From positions 31,529 through 95,528 of the forward strand of contig NZ_WUQZ01000013.1 in the NCBI RefSeq assembly GCF_009829075.1: 64,000 nucleotides of DNA, in the 5' to 3' direction. The DNA comes from Sphingobacterium composti (lineage in GTDB: Bacteria > Bacteroidota > Bacteroidia > Sphingobacteriales > Sphingobacteriaceae). The notes beneath the pieces are model-generated. The model made no database searches and was not told where the DNA came from. It saw only the letters and a program-made list of their open reading frames with translations. The position numbers were made by a program, and so were the translations under genes. This document shows, piece by piece, positions 52,403-61,696 of this stretch. Position 1 is the first letter of the stretch. Each line of letters starts with the position of its first letter.

Positions 52403-53581
52403 ATGCACGATAACCAATTTCGAGGATATACCGCTATAGACTTTCTCAAGGACGAGAATTTTCTGCGTTGGCAGCTTCTAAACAGTGAAGAGGATATCCT
52501 GTTTTGGAAAGATGTTATCGATCGGCACCCTGATATTGCTCCTATCATAGAGGAAGCCATCTCGTTGTATAAATCCAGTGTCCGTTTCAACAATTTCAAT
52601 ATGACACCAGCTGAAATTTCTGAAAGTAGGGATCAGTTGCGGTATATAATCGGCCAAAAGAAAAAGAAAAGAGTAAGATATGTCGCGTTACGAGCGATCG
52701 CAGTTGCTGCTTGCATCCTAGTTGTCATATCGCCTTTCTTATGGAAGAAAAGTGAAGATGTTCAGCAAAAGGATATTGAAGCGTATGCACAAGCATTACC
52801 AGAAGTAGATTTTAATGCTAAGGATACCCGGCTTGTTCTAGGTGATGAGCGCATTGTTGCTTTATCCAATAAAGAATCTTCCATTCAATACGACGAGGAT
52901 AGTATTATGGCGGATGATAATGTGATTTTCGAGAATAGCACACCCTCTTATAATCAATTAATTACACCTTACGGCAAACGTTCAACGATTACCTTTTCGG
53001 ATGGTACAAAAGCGTGGGTCAATGCGGGGACCAAGCTCATCTATCCGAACCAATTCAGTAAAGAAACCCGGGAGATCTATGTTAATGGAGAAATTTATAT
53101 AGAAGTTTCCGAAGATAAGAACCGTCCATTTATCGTCAAAACGAAGCGGATGGATATAACAGTGTTGGGAACGAAATTTAATGTTTCTGCATACGAAGCA
53201 GATAATGCAAACAGTGTTGCGCTACTATCGGGTTCTGTCCATATTGCTGCCGATATACATCAGAAGGACGTGATATTAAAACCTGACCAACTATATTCCA
53301 ATATTGATGGCAAGCCGTCTATCAAGAAAGCGGATGCAAGTATGTATGCCTTATGGATACAAGGCCTATACCATTACGAAAGCGAAGCGTTAGGCAATAT
53401 TATCAAACGTTTGGAACGCTATTATGGTGCGAAAATTAGTTGTGATAATCAAGTGGCAACATTGATTTGCTCTGGTAAATTGGACCTCAAAGACAATTTA
53501 GATATCTTACTGACCGACTTAACGCGTGCGTTACCGATTAACTATCGAAAAAATACGGAAGACCATTACATCATTTATTAA
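52403..53581 (+). CDS. FecR-family anti-sigma factor
   Basis: A 392-residue single-pass membrane anti-sigma factor. The cytoplasmic N-terminus (about residues 1-90) is followed by one membrane helix (YVALRAIAVAACILVVISPFLW, about 93-114). The periplasmic FecR domain has TPYGKRSTITFSDGTKAWVNAGTKLIYP and EIYVNGEIYIEV, with FIVKTKRMDITVLGTKFNVSAYEAD, and a C-terminal DUF4974-type domain ends the protein. It should hold the ECF sigma factor inactive and receive the signal from the STN domain of the adjacent SusC. Confidence 0.95.
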   Translation: MHDNQFRGYTAIDFLKDENFLRWQLLNSEEDILFWKDVIDRHPDIAPIIEEAISLYKSSVRFNNFNMTPAEISESRDQLRYIIGQKKKKRVRYVALRAIAVAACILVVISPFLWKKSEDVQQKDIEAYAQALPEVDFNAKDTRLVLGDERIVALSNKESSIQYDEDSIMADDNVIFENSTPSYNQLITPYGKRSTITFSDGTKAWVNAGTKLIYPNQFSKETREIYVNGEIYIEVSEDKNRPFIVKTKRMDITVLGTKFNVSAYEADNANSVALLSGSVHIAADIHQKDVILKPDQLYSNIDGKPSIKKADASMYALWIQGLYHYESEALGNIIKRLERYYGAKISCDNQVATLICSGKLDLKDNLDILLTDLTRALPINYRKNTEDHYIIY

Positions 53582-53645
53582 TAAACCACAAGACTTGATC
53601 TAAAACGAAGTGCGTATGAAATAAATATAAACCTACAAAACAAGA

Positions 53646-53675
53646 AACCGGATAACAGGCCAGTGTCATCCGGTT
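53646..53675 (+). promoter_or_regulatory. Hairpin in the susC leader
   Basis: Eight-bp stem aaccggat/atccggtt with a 14-base loop between fecR and susC. There is no U-tract, so it is more likely an mRNA-stability or leader structure than a terminator. The sigma-dependent promoter of susC is expected in this gap but its consensus is unknown to me. Confidence 0.4.
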
Positions 53676-53713
53676 GAATTTAGTTATAGTTATAAACTTA
53701 TAAACCATTACAA

Positions 53714-56700
53714 ATGTATGATAATTTTGAGAAACCTAGCTCTTTTCGGCTAGGTATTAGAAGAACATGTCGAATTATGAAATTGATTGTTTTATGCCTT
53801 GTGCTGGGTATCGGTATATGTTACTCCAATGACAATTATTCCCAGACGGCAAGGGTATCCCTTCACCTAAAGAACAGGACCATAAAGCAGGTGTTGTCAG
53901 AAATCGAGAAAAAAACGGAATATGTTTTTTTCTATCAAGATAATGTCCTTGATGGCAACCGGAAGGTAACGGTGAATACGGAAAACCGGAAGGTTTCGGA
54001 AGTGCTGGACGAAATTTTGTTGCCTATGGGCAATACGTATTTTGTCTCTGATAGGCAGATTTATGTAATTAAAAAGAATGAACCTCGTCCTGTAGGACTC
54101 GTTAAAAAACAGCAGCGACAAGTTAAAGGAAAAGTAACCAATGAAAGCGGAGAGACAATGGCTGGCGCCAGCGTTGTGGAAAAAGGGACAACGAATGGAA
54201 CGACAACGGATGAGGAAGGACTATTTACACTGGAGGATTGTGATAACAATTCTGTTTTGCAAATATCCTTTATTGGATATAAGACCAGAGACATACTTGT
54301 CGGTGATTTGGGTTTCATTGATGTTAAACTTGAATCTGAAAGTATTTTTGATGAGATCGTTGTTGTAGGAGCGGGAACACAAAAGAAAGTGTCCGTTACA
54401 GGAGCCATTACAACGGTCAAAGGATCAGAGTTACGCACGCCGTCTTCGTCTTTAACAAACAATTTGGCTGGAAAGCTATCCGGTGTCGTTGCCATGACCA
54501 ATAGTGGAGAACCGGGATCTACCTCACAGTTTTATATTCGGGGGATTGGTACTTTTGGCGGACGTGCCACACCCTTGATTTTATTAGATGGCGTAGAAAT
54601 ATCGGCAGGAGACCTCAATAATATTCCACCGGAGGCTATCGAAAGTTTTTCTATTCTGAAAGATGCTTCGGCAACAGCTATCTATGGTGCCCGTGGCGCT
54701 AATGGCGTGATGCTGGTGACTACCAAAAGTGGTATAGAAAATGAAAGAGCGAGGATAAATGTGTCTATTGAAAACTCCTTTCTCAAACCGGTTAACATAG
54801 TGGATTACGCAGATGGAGCAACATTTATGGAAACATACAACAATGCTTTGTTAAGTCGTAACCCATCGGCTCAATTACGTTATACGCCTGAACAAATTGC
54901 AAATACACGCAATGGCGTAAACCCGTATGTATTTCCAGATGTAGATTGGTATGATTTAATGTTTAAAGACCATGCTTTAAGTCAACGGGCGAATGTAAAT
55001 GTACAAGGTGGGGGATCAAAGGTTGTATATTATATGAATATGCAAGTTAACCACGATGGTGGTCTATTGGATGTGCCTGAAAAATATTCATTTGACAACA
55101 ATTATAATCGTTGGTTGTATACCTTCCAAAATAATATCGGTTATAGTGTGACACCGACGACGAAGCTCGACTTACGAATGAATGCGCAGGTTACGCGTCA
55201 GACCTCACCGGATATATCTTCAAACGATATTTTCTATCAGATATTTACCAATACGCCTGTATCGTTTCCAGCCACATTTCCAGAAGATGACGCAGGACAC
55301 ATTAAATTCGGAAGCGCGGTCATGTCGCCAGGTCGGTTTTATACAAACCCGTATGCCAATATGTTGAACTCTTTTAGAGAAACGAATTCCAATAAATTGA
55401 ATGTCTCCATGGCACTCGATCAGAAGTTGAACTTTCTGACCGAAGGACTGTTCGTTACATCGTTGCTTAATTTCAATAATTATTCAAATACCTTCTATTC
55501 GAGATCATTAGCACCGTTCTTATATAGCGTCGCCAATGGGAGTTGGGATGAGGCAAATCCAGATCAGTTTAGCTTGTCGCGGCTACAAGTAGGCGCTGAA
55601 TATATCAATCAATCGGATGTGACACGAGCTAGTGACAACACATTCTATTTTGATGCGCGCTTGAACTATGACCGCAAGTTTGGAAAGCATGCCGTAACCG
55701 GGATGTTTATGTACATGATGCGTGAGTTCCGCTTGGGGGTATTACCTAATAGAAATCAAGGGCTTTCCGGTCGTATGACGTATGATTATGATAATAGGTA
55801 CCTAGCTGAATTCAACTTTGGCTATAATGGCACAGAGCGTTTGGCAAAAAATCAGCGATTTGAATTTTTCCCCGCGATGTCGTTAGGATGGGTTGCTAGT
55901 AATGAAGGTTTTTGGGAACCAATAGCAAAATATGTCGATTATTTTAAATTAAGAGGGTCATATGGTTTAGTTGGTAGTGACGAAACAGGTCTCTATGATG
56001 GCGCTCCGCACTTTCTTTACCTAAATGTCGTGGATATGTGGGGTGGCCCAAGCTTTAGTTCAGGATATACAGGTAATTATACATTACAGGGACCTGTTGT
56101 TAATACATACGCAACATATAATCCCAGTTGGGAGCGATCAACGCAATTTGACATAGGTGTTGATATGCGCCTGCTTAATACCGTAAACGTTACTTTTGAC
56201 TACTACCATAATAAACGTGACCGGATTTTGATGAGACGTGCCTCTTTTCCTTCTATGTTGGGATATGCTAATGCCGTGCCTTGGGCAAATATCGGAAAAG
56301 TGGAAAACAAAGGTATTGAACTTAGTGTAAACTGGCAAAAACAACTGACGGAAGATCTTTCTGTGGATATCCGGGGGAATTATACCTATACCCAGAATAA
56401 ATACATATATGTAGACGAACCTGACTATCCCTATACTTGGCAAACAAATACTGGGAAGCCATTGGGTCATACAAGAGGATATATCGCTGATGGTCTATTT
56501 AGAGATGTGGAAGATATCCGGACACATGCTGATCAGACACTGTTTGGTAGTGTCGTTATGCCCGGGGATATCAAATATCGGGATATCAACGGAGATGGAA
56601 GAATTACTGTTGAAGATCAGGTCATGTTGTCGTCTTATGGAAATATGCCTCGTATACAATATGGCTTAGGGATAAGCATGACGTATAAAAAGTTGGATAT

Positions 56701-57100
56701 GAGCGTGTTTTTCAACGGTTCTGCTAAGCGTCGGATCATGTTGTCCAACGTGAATCCTTTCTCGGCAAATGATAGTAATGATCGGAATCTGATGCAATGG
56801 ATTGCCGACAGCTATTGGATGGAAGGAGAAGATAATTCAAATGTTTCCTATCCGCGCTTGGGTACACTCGGTACCCAAATAACCAATAATTTACAACCAA
56901 GTAGTTTTTGGATGCGTAAAGGTGACTTTATCCGTTTTAAGACACTCGAAGTCGGTTATAGATTACCTTATTGTCGTGTGTACTTTAGCGGTGATAACCT
57001 TGCGGTGTGGTCGCCGTTTGACTATTGGGATCCAGAGTTGGCATACAATACCTATCCGCTACAGCGGACATTAAACCTAGGCGTACAGTTCAACTTTTAA
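53714..57100 (+). CDS. SusC/RagA-family TonB-linked outer membrane transporter with STN domain
   Basis: A 1128-residue outer membrane barrel that imports oligosaccharides with its SusD partner. Order of parts: signal peptide (hydrophobic core about residues 23-37), STN signalling domain (VSLHLKNRTIKQVLSEIEKKTEYVFFYQ, about 47-100), a carboxypeptidase-D-like domain (VKGKVTNESGETMAGASVVEKGTTNGTTTDEEG, about 138-215), the plug (GAGTQKKVSVTGAITTV, GVVAMTNSGEPGSTSQFYIRGIGTF, ILKDASATAIYGARGANGVMLVTTK) and the barrel, ending TLNLGVQFNF. The STN domain matches regulation through FecR and the ECF sigma factor. The N-terminus is long but usual for this group. Confidence 0.97.
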   Translation: MYDNFEKPSSFRLGIRRTCRIMKLIVLCLVLGIGICYSNDNYSQTARVSLHLKNRTIKQVLSEIEKKTEYVFFYQDNVLDGNRKVTVNTENRKVSEVLDEILLPMGNTYFVSDRQIYVIKKNEPRPVGLVKKQQRQVKGKVTNESGETMAGASVVEKGTTNGTTTDEEGLFTLEDCDNNSVLQISFIGYKTRDILVGDLGFIDVKLESESIFDEIVVVGAGTQKKVSVTGAITTVKGSELRTPSSSLTNNLAGKLSGVVAMTNSGEPGSTSQFYIRGIGTFGGRATPLILLDGVEISAGDLNNIPPEAIESFSILKDASATAIYGARGANGVMLVTTKSGIENERARINVSIENSFLKPVNIVDYADGATFMETYNNALLSRNPSAQLRYTPEQIANTRNGVNPYVFPDVDWYDLMFKDHALSQRANVNVQGGGSKVVYYMNMQVNHDGGLLDVPEKYSFDNNYNRWLYTFQNNIGYSVTPTTKLDLRMNAQVTRQTSPDISSNDIFYQIFTNTPVSFPATFPEDDAGHIKFGSAVMSPGRFYTNPYANMLNSFRETNSNKLNVSMALDQKLNFLTEGLFVTSLLNFNNYSNTFYSRSLAPFLYSVANGSWDEANPDQFSLSRLQVGAEYINQSDVTRASDNTFYFDARLNYDRKFGKHAVTGMFMYMMREFRLGVLPNRNQGLSGRMTYDYDNRYLAEFNFGYNGTERLAKNQRFEFFPAMSLGWVASNEGFWEPIAKYVDYFKLRGSYGLVGSDETGLYDGAPHFLYLNVVDMWGGPSFSSGYTGNYTLQGPVVNTYATYNPSWERSTQFDIGVDMRLLNTVNVTFDYYHNKRDRILMRRASFPSMLGYANAVPWANIGKVENKGIELSVNWQKQLTEDLSVDIRGNYTYTQNKYIYVDEPDYPYTWQTNTGKPLGHTRGYIADGLFRDVEDIRTHADQTLFGSVVMPGDIKYRDINGDGRITVEDQVMLSSYGNMPRIQYGLGISMTYKKLDMSVFFNGSAKRRIMLSNVNPFSANDSNDRNLMQWIADSYWMEGEDNSNVSYPRLGTLGTQITNNLQPSSFWMRKGDFIRFKTLEVGYRLPYCRVYFSGDNLAVWSPFDYWDPELAYNTYPLQRTLNLGVQFNF

Positions 57101-57116
57101 TGTAACTATTTAAGCA

Positions 57117-59084
57117 ATGAAAATATTTTATAAGAAAAAACTATATACTGCAGCAGTCGCTTTGTTGTCTTTGGCTTCTTTTGGCTCCTGTGACTACTTA
57201 GATGTAGTCCCTCCTGAACAGGCAGATACGAAAGATATGATTATTGACGATGTATCAGCATTACGGAATTTATATGCTTGTTATGGCTATTTGCAGAATG
57301 GAAATGCAGACTTGAATTTTGTCAAACTGGTTGCCGATGAAACGGTCTTCCCGCAAGAATGGGGTTCTAATGCTTGGCGTCTCGCCCAGTGGAATGCTGT
57401 CACGCCTTCATCTATTGACGGGAACACCGATTATCCATGGGTAGTCTGGTATAACGGCATAGGCTATTGCAATCTTTTTCTGCGATTGATCGAGGAAAAT
57501 AATCCCACGCTCAACCCTAACAGTAAAGCACAGTACATCGCCGAGGCAAAATTCCTAAAGGCCTATTACCACTTCAGGGCATTGCAAACTTATGGCCCGA
57601 TACCTATTGTCGACGACCTTTTGCCAACTAATATTCCGAAGGATCAAGTTCCCGGTCGTTCTCACTTCGATTTTTGTGTAGATTATATTGTTGGTTTATT
57701 GGATGAAGCAATGGCTGCGTTGCCGGCACAGCATACAAACAATCAGGATTTTGGCAGAGCAACATCCATCATCGCCAAGGCATTGAAGGCACGTGTTTTG
57801 TTAATTGCAGCATCTCCGCTTTGGAACGGCGAATTTCCAAATAGAGGATGGAGAAACGACAAATTTGAAACACCTGGATATGGAAACGAACTCGTCAGCT
57901 TGCAATATGACGAAAACAAATGGGTGCGGGCAAGAGCGGCATGCTTAGATGCTATACAAGCAGCAGAAGCTGGCGGAGCAGCATTATATGATGTGTCTGT
58001 ATCGGAAACGTTGCGGACTAACCAACAGATTCCACTCCCGCACATACCGGGACTAGATCCCAACACAGAAGAAGGAGAAGCTTTCCGGCAAAAGGTAATG
58101 ATGCTCCGCTATCTGAATACCGCCAGACCTGACGAAGGGAACCGCGAAACGATATGGGCGATGACCAGTCAATGGGCTGCTGATGAAGATATGCGTATGT
58201 CTTCGATGCCGCATTATGTCCTAACGAGTAATGAAAACCAAAATATAGGAGGTTGGAGCGGTCAGTCCCCTACCTTATACACGATGGAGAACTTCTATAC
58301 CCGCAATGGGATATTGCCGGAAGAAGATCCAACCTTTATTGATAGATCGGCGTGGCTACGATCTGCGGAACTATCCAATTCGGACATCGTTAATCTGAAC
58401 GTCAATAGAGAACCCCGTTTCTATGCATGGCTTTCTTTTGATGGTGATGAATACTCACCCGTGATTGCCAATCGGTCTCCGTTATACATTGAAATGCGCA
58501 ACCCACAAAGATCCGGCTATGATGCTACTATTTGGGGAACACGGAATTATTCGGTCACAGGTTTTCTAAATAAAAAATGGGTACATCCTAATTTGAATTA
58601 TACCGGTGCCGGATGGGGTAATAATTTTGGGGCAACAACCTATCCGATTACGTTAATCCGTCTAGGCGAATTATATCTTAACCTCGCAGAATGTGATGCT
58701 CATTTGGCTGCAAATACTACTGAGGGCTTGGACTATTTGAATAGGGTGCGTAGACGGGCCGGAGTGCCTGAATGGACAGAATCCTTGCTCGCTCAGTACG
58801 ATAAATCACTGTTGGATGCTGTGCTGGAAGAGCGTTTTGTCGAATTATACCTAGAGGGACATCGGTATTTTGATATTCGACGGTATGTACAGGGAAGGCA
58901 ACATTTAAATCCCGATAAATTTGTAGGACTAGATGCGGTACGCAGAGCGCCTTCATTCAGCGTATTCAATACGCCAACGAAAATAAACCAACCTTTCGGG
59001 TGGGAAGACCGTCTGTATTTAATGCCTATATCGAACAGTGAGCTGTATGCAAACCCACAGATGGTGCAAGCACCTGGTTATTAA
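57117..59084 (+). CDS. SusD/RagB-family nutrient-binding lipoprotein
   Basis: A 655-residue surface lipoprotein (lipobox SFGSC, then DYLDVVPPEQADT) that captures glycan over the SusC barrel. It carries the helical TPR-like core, including AEAKFLKAYYHFRALQTYGPIPIVDD near residues 140-165, ARVLLIAASPLWNG near 227-240, and the C-terminal EERFVELYLEGHRYFDIRRY near 573-592 typical of the family. It follows susC after 16 bases. It is unrelated in detail to the SusD fragment at 49.5-49.9 kb. Confidence 0.96.
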   Translation: MKIFYKKKLYTAAVALLSLASFGSCDYLDVVPPEQADTKDMIIDDVSALRNLYACYGYLQNGNADLNFVKLVADETVFPQEWGSNAWRLAQWNAVTPSSIDGNTDYPWVVWYNGIGYCNLFLRLIEENNPTLNPNSKAQYIAEAKFLKAYYHFRALQTYGPIPIVDDLLPTNIPKDQVPGRSHFDFCVDYIVGLLDEAMAALPAQHTNNQDFGRATSIIAKALKARVLLIAASPLWNGEFPNRGWRNDKFETPGYGNELVSLQYDENKWVRARAACLDAIQAAEAGGAALYDVSVSETLRTNQQIPLPHIPGLDPNTEEGEAFRQKVMMLRYLNTARPDEGNRETIWAMTSQWAADEDMRMSSMPHYVLTSNENQNIGGWSGQSPTLYTMENFYTRNGILPEEDPTFIDRSAWLRSAELSNSDIVNLNVNREPRFYAWLSFDGDEYSPVIANRSPLYIEMRNPQRSGYDATIWGTRNYSVTGFLNKKWVHPNLNYTGAGWGNNFGATTYPITLIRLGELYLNLAECDAHLAANTTEGLDYLNRVRRRAGVPEWTESLLAQYDKSLLDAVLEERFVELYLEGHRYFDIRRYVQGRQHLNPDKFVGLDAVRRAPSFSVFNTPTKINQPFGWEDRLYLMPISNSELYANPQMVQAPGY

Positions 59085-59101
59085 ACTTAAATTATTGAAA
59101 G

Positions 59102-60637
59102 ATGAAAAAAATCATTCATATCATATTATTAACAGGAGTATTCACATCGTTCTTCTGTTCCTGTAACGATGATTTTGCAAACAATATATTTCCTGATAGA
59201 TATATCAAAATTCTTTCTTTGAAAGAGACGGGAATTAAAGATATCACGATGAACACAACACAACAGCAAGTGGTGGATTCTATTTTAATATTAAAAGGAG
59301 GAGGGCGTCCAAACTCTACTTCGAATATGGGATTGAAAGTGCTATCTAGGGAAGAAGCAGCAGCGATAGGTGGTTATGAAGTAAGCAATATACGACTGAT
59401 ACCGACGGATTCTTATGATCTCTCACAGGGTCAAAATATAAAGTTAGAGGAGAATGAAGACCATAAATATGTGCCTATTACCTTCTATCCTATAGAGATA
59501 TATGCAGCCATGGATGAAGAGGAGCAGGAAGGTCTTGTTTGGGTGCTGCCCCTAGCGCTGGAAAGTTCATCAGATACGATCAATGATTCGAGAAATAAGC
59601 TTTTGATACGATTTGAGGTGAATAGACCGCTAGTGGAATGGGAGATAATAGAAGATGGAAATGCTGAAATCGCGTTGCAGACATTGGATATCCCCCTAAA
59701 ACTAAAAATTTCACATAGCGGGGATAACGTATTGGATTTTACCGTCGGACTGAGCCATACAGAAAATGAAAATCTGGCAAACCGGTATAATGACTCCTTG
59801 GGTACCAATTACTCATTATTACCTAATAACACCTATAATCTTAGTGACTTTAGTTTTAATGCTGGAGATAGAGAAGCGCAGTCCACGCTTCAGCTCAGAC
59901 GAGCAGGATTGCAACAGGACAAAACTTACCTATTGCCACTTAAGCTATCCGAACTATCGGTAGATAATATAGAAAAAACTAACAGAGTTAAATACATCGT
60001 GGTAACCAATCCGAAATATGTATATCGCGATGTACAGCGGAATGATTGGAAAGTTGTTTTTGTAAACAATCAACAACGGTGGAGAGAGCCTGATTTTTTT
60101 GCTAGATCATTAATTGATGGCAAAATCGAGACTGTCTGGGCAACGAAGTGGGACGGTGCTATACCCACATGGGATGACTACGATTACGGTGCTATGGATT
60201 ACTGGGGATATCACATGTTTTGGGAACGAAGAGACATACCGAATATCGTCATCGTCATTGATATGGGAAAGGAAGTAAATTTTGGTGCCGTAGGTGTGGG
60301 ACAGGGTACACTGGACATGGGTGATCGAGATTTAAAAAGCTGTGAATTCTATCTGAGTGATTCGTTTAAATTTATAGCCGACGGCGATTTGGAGAATTAT
60401 AAGAATGTCAACAAGGGTAATACGTGGAATCTTGCCATTACCTATAACAATATTCCTAATGTCGGAGGAGGTCCCTATTGGTATCATTTACATGAATCAA
60501 GCACGGTATCTAATGTACCGAAAGGTCGTTACCTAAAAGTACGTCCGACAGCGAGTCATCGGGCGAACAATCTGGTGAGTTTTAGTGAATTGTATGTAAA
60601 AGAGCTTATCAGTATTGATGGTAATCCCGTGCAATAA
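59102..60637 (+). CDS. DUF1735-type surface lipoprotein with C-terminal discoidin-like domain
   Basis: A 511-residue lipoprotein (lipobox FFCSC, then NDDFANNIFPDRYIKIL) resembling the DUF1735 (BT_3987-like) glycan-binding proteins that follow SusD in many polysaccharide loci. Two similar DUF1735-like halves are suggested by VVDSILILKGGG and the later LDFTVGLSHTENENLANRYND and SDFSFNAGDREAQSTLQLRR. The C-terminal 190 residues (FARSLIDGKIETVWATKWDG ... NIVIVIDMGKEVNFGAVGV ... GRYLKVRPTASH) look like an F5/8-type C carbohydrate-binding module. It is a likely surface glycan-binding protein. Confidence 0.85.
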   Translation: MKKIIHIILLTGVFTSFFCSCNDDFANNIFPDRYIKILSLKETGIKDITMNTTQQQVVDSILILKGGGRPNSTSNMGLKVLSREEAAAIGGYEVSNIRLIPTDSYDLSQGQNIKLEENEDHKYVPITFYPIEIYAAMDEEEQEGLVWVLPLALESSSDTINDSRNKLLIRFEVNRPLVEWEIIEDGNAEIALQTLDIPLKLKISHSGDNVLDFTVGLSHTENENLANRYNDSLGTNYSLLPNNTYNLSDFSFNAGDREAQSTLQLRRAGLQQDKTYLLPLKLSELSVDNIEKTNRVKYIVVTNPKYVYRDVQRNDWKVVFVNNQQRWREPDFFARSLIDGKIETVWATKWDGAIPTWDDYDYGAMDYWGYHMFWERRDIPNIVIVIDMGKEVNFGAVGVGQGTLDMGDRDLKSCEFYLSDSFKFIADGDLENYKNVNKGNTWNLAITYNNIPNVGGGPYWYHLHESSTVSNVPKGRYLKVRPTASHRANNLVSFSELYVKELISIDGNPVQ

Positions 60638-60662
60638 TTGAACGTAAAAAAAGAAAAAATGG

Positions 60663-60694
60663 AGGTATCTGAAAGGATTTCCTTTTGGGTACCT
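60663..60694 (+). promoter_or_regulatory. 15-bp hairpin between the DUF1735 gene and the first GH43 gene
   Basis: Bases 60663-60677 pair with 60680-60694 in one continuous stem including three G-U pairs, with a two-base apex. No U-tract follows, so it may adjust mRNA stability or expression between the binding genes and the enzyme genes. Confidence 0.5.
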
Positions 60695-60719
60695 TCATTA
60701 CAAATGAAGAAAAATAAAA

Positions 60720-61685
60720 ATGAAGAAATTGTATTTTATCCCTGCACTGTTATGTTTGCTTCTCGCTTTTTGTTTTTGCGGAGGGAAAGCACGGGACGCG
60801 AAATCGGCACCTATTGAAATGGAACGTTACCCCATTCCCATCGAACAGATAAAGGGTCGTGATCCCTTTTTGTATGCAGATGAGGAGTCAAAAACGTACT
60901 ATCTTACCTTCAGGAACAATCCACACTTTAAGATGTATAGTAGTAAGGATTTGAAAAACTGGAAAGATGAGGGGAACGTATTCACGGCCAATGAGGATTT
61001 CTGGGGTAAGCAAGACTTTTGGGCGCCCGATTTGTATGAGTATAAAGGTAAATACTATATTTTCGCGACATTTTCTGACTTGCCAACCATAAATAGAGGT
61101 ACTTCTATTTTAGTGGCAGATAATGTTACAGGACCGTATAAACCACTAGTAAACCACGCCGTTACTCCTTCCGACTGGATGAGTTTGGATGGCAGTCTTT
61201 TTATTGACGATGAGGATAAGCCTTGGATCATCTTTTGTAAGGAATGGTTACAAGCGATAGATGGTGAAGTCTATGCCCAGCAACTATCCGATGATCTGAA
61301 AGAAACGATCGGAGATCCTGTGCTCTTATTAAATGCCTCCACAGCACCTTGGACGAGTACCATCAAGTTTGAGAACGTAACCGGCTATGTAACCGATGCT
61401 CCTTTCCTGTATAAAACGGATGATGGCAGGTTACAAATGATATGGTCGAGTTTTGACAAAAACCGGAAGTACGCCATGGGTATAGCCGAGTCTGAATCCG
61501 GAACCCTCGCTGGGCCATGGAAACATTTGCCCGAGCAGTTAAATCACGATGATGGAGGGCACGCGATGATCTTTAGAGGCTTTGATGGGCATCTGTATAT
61601 TTCGTACCATACACCAAATGGCTATCCGGAGAAACCAAAAATTACCAGAATAAAAGAAACGAACGAAACTATTGTTATTCAATAA
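60720..61685 (+). CDS. GH43-family glycoside hydrolase 1
   Basis: A 321-residue five-bladed beta-propeller enzyme, with a lipobox-like LAFCFCGG at its N-terminus. Catalytic-type residues are the aspartate in IKGRDPFLYADEE (base), the aspartate in SLDGSLFIDDEDKPWIIFC (pKa modulator) and, in the general-acid position, aspartate in VTDAPFLYKTDDGRLQMIWSS, where many GH43 enzymes have glutamate. Family 43 members mainly act on arabinose- or xylose-containing glycans, or on galactans. It lies 82 bases after the surface binding protein and starts the enzyme part of the locus. Confidence 0.88.
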   Translation: MKKLYFIPALLCLLLAFCFCGGKARDAKSAPIEMERYPIPIEQIKGRDPFLYADEESKTYYLTFRNNPHFKMYSSKDLKNWKDEGNVFTANEDFWGKQDFWAPDLYEYKGKYYIFATFSDLPTINRGTSILVADNVTGPYKPLVNHAVTPSDWMSLDGSLFIDDEDKPWIIFCKEWLQAIDGEVYAQQLSDDLKETIGDPVLLLNASTAPWTSTIKFENVTGYVTDAPFLYKTDDGRLQMIWSSFDKNRKYAMGIAESESGTLAGPWKHLPEQLNHDDGGHAMIFRGFDGHLYISYHTPNGYPEKPKITRIKETNETIVIQ

Positions 61686-61696
61686 TTTAAAAAAAA

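Noticed and set aside
54061..54501. 146-codon minus-strand frame inside susC
   Set aside because: It is antisense to the conserved plug domain of SusC and has no recognisable motif.
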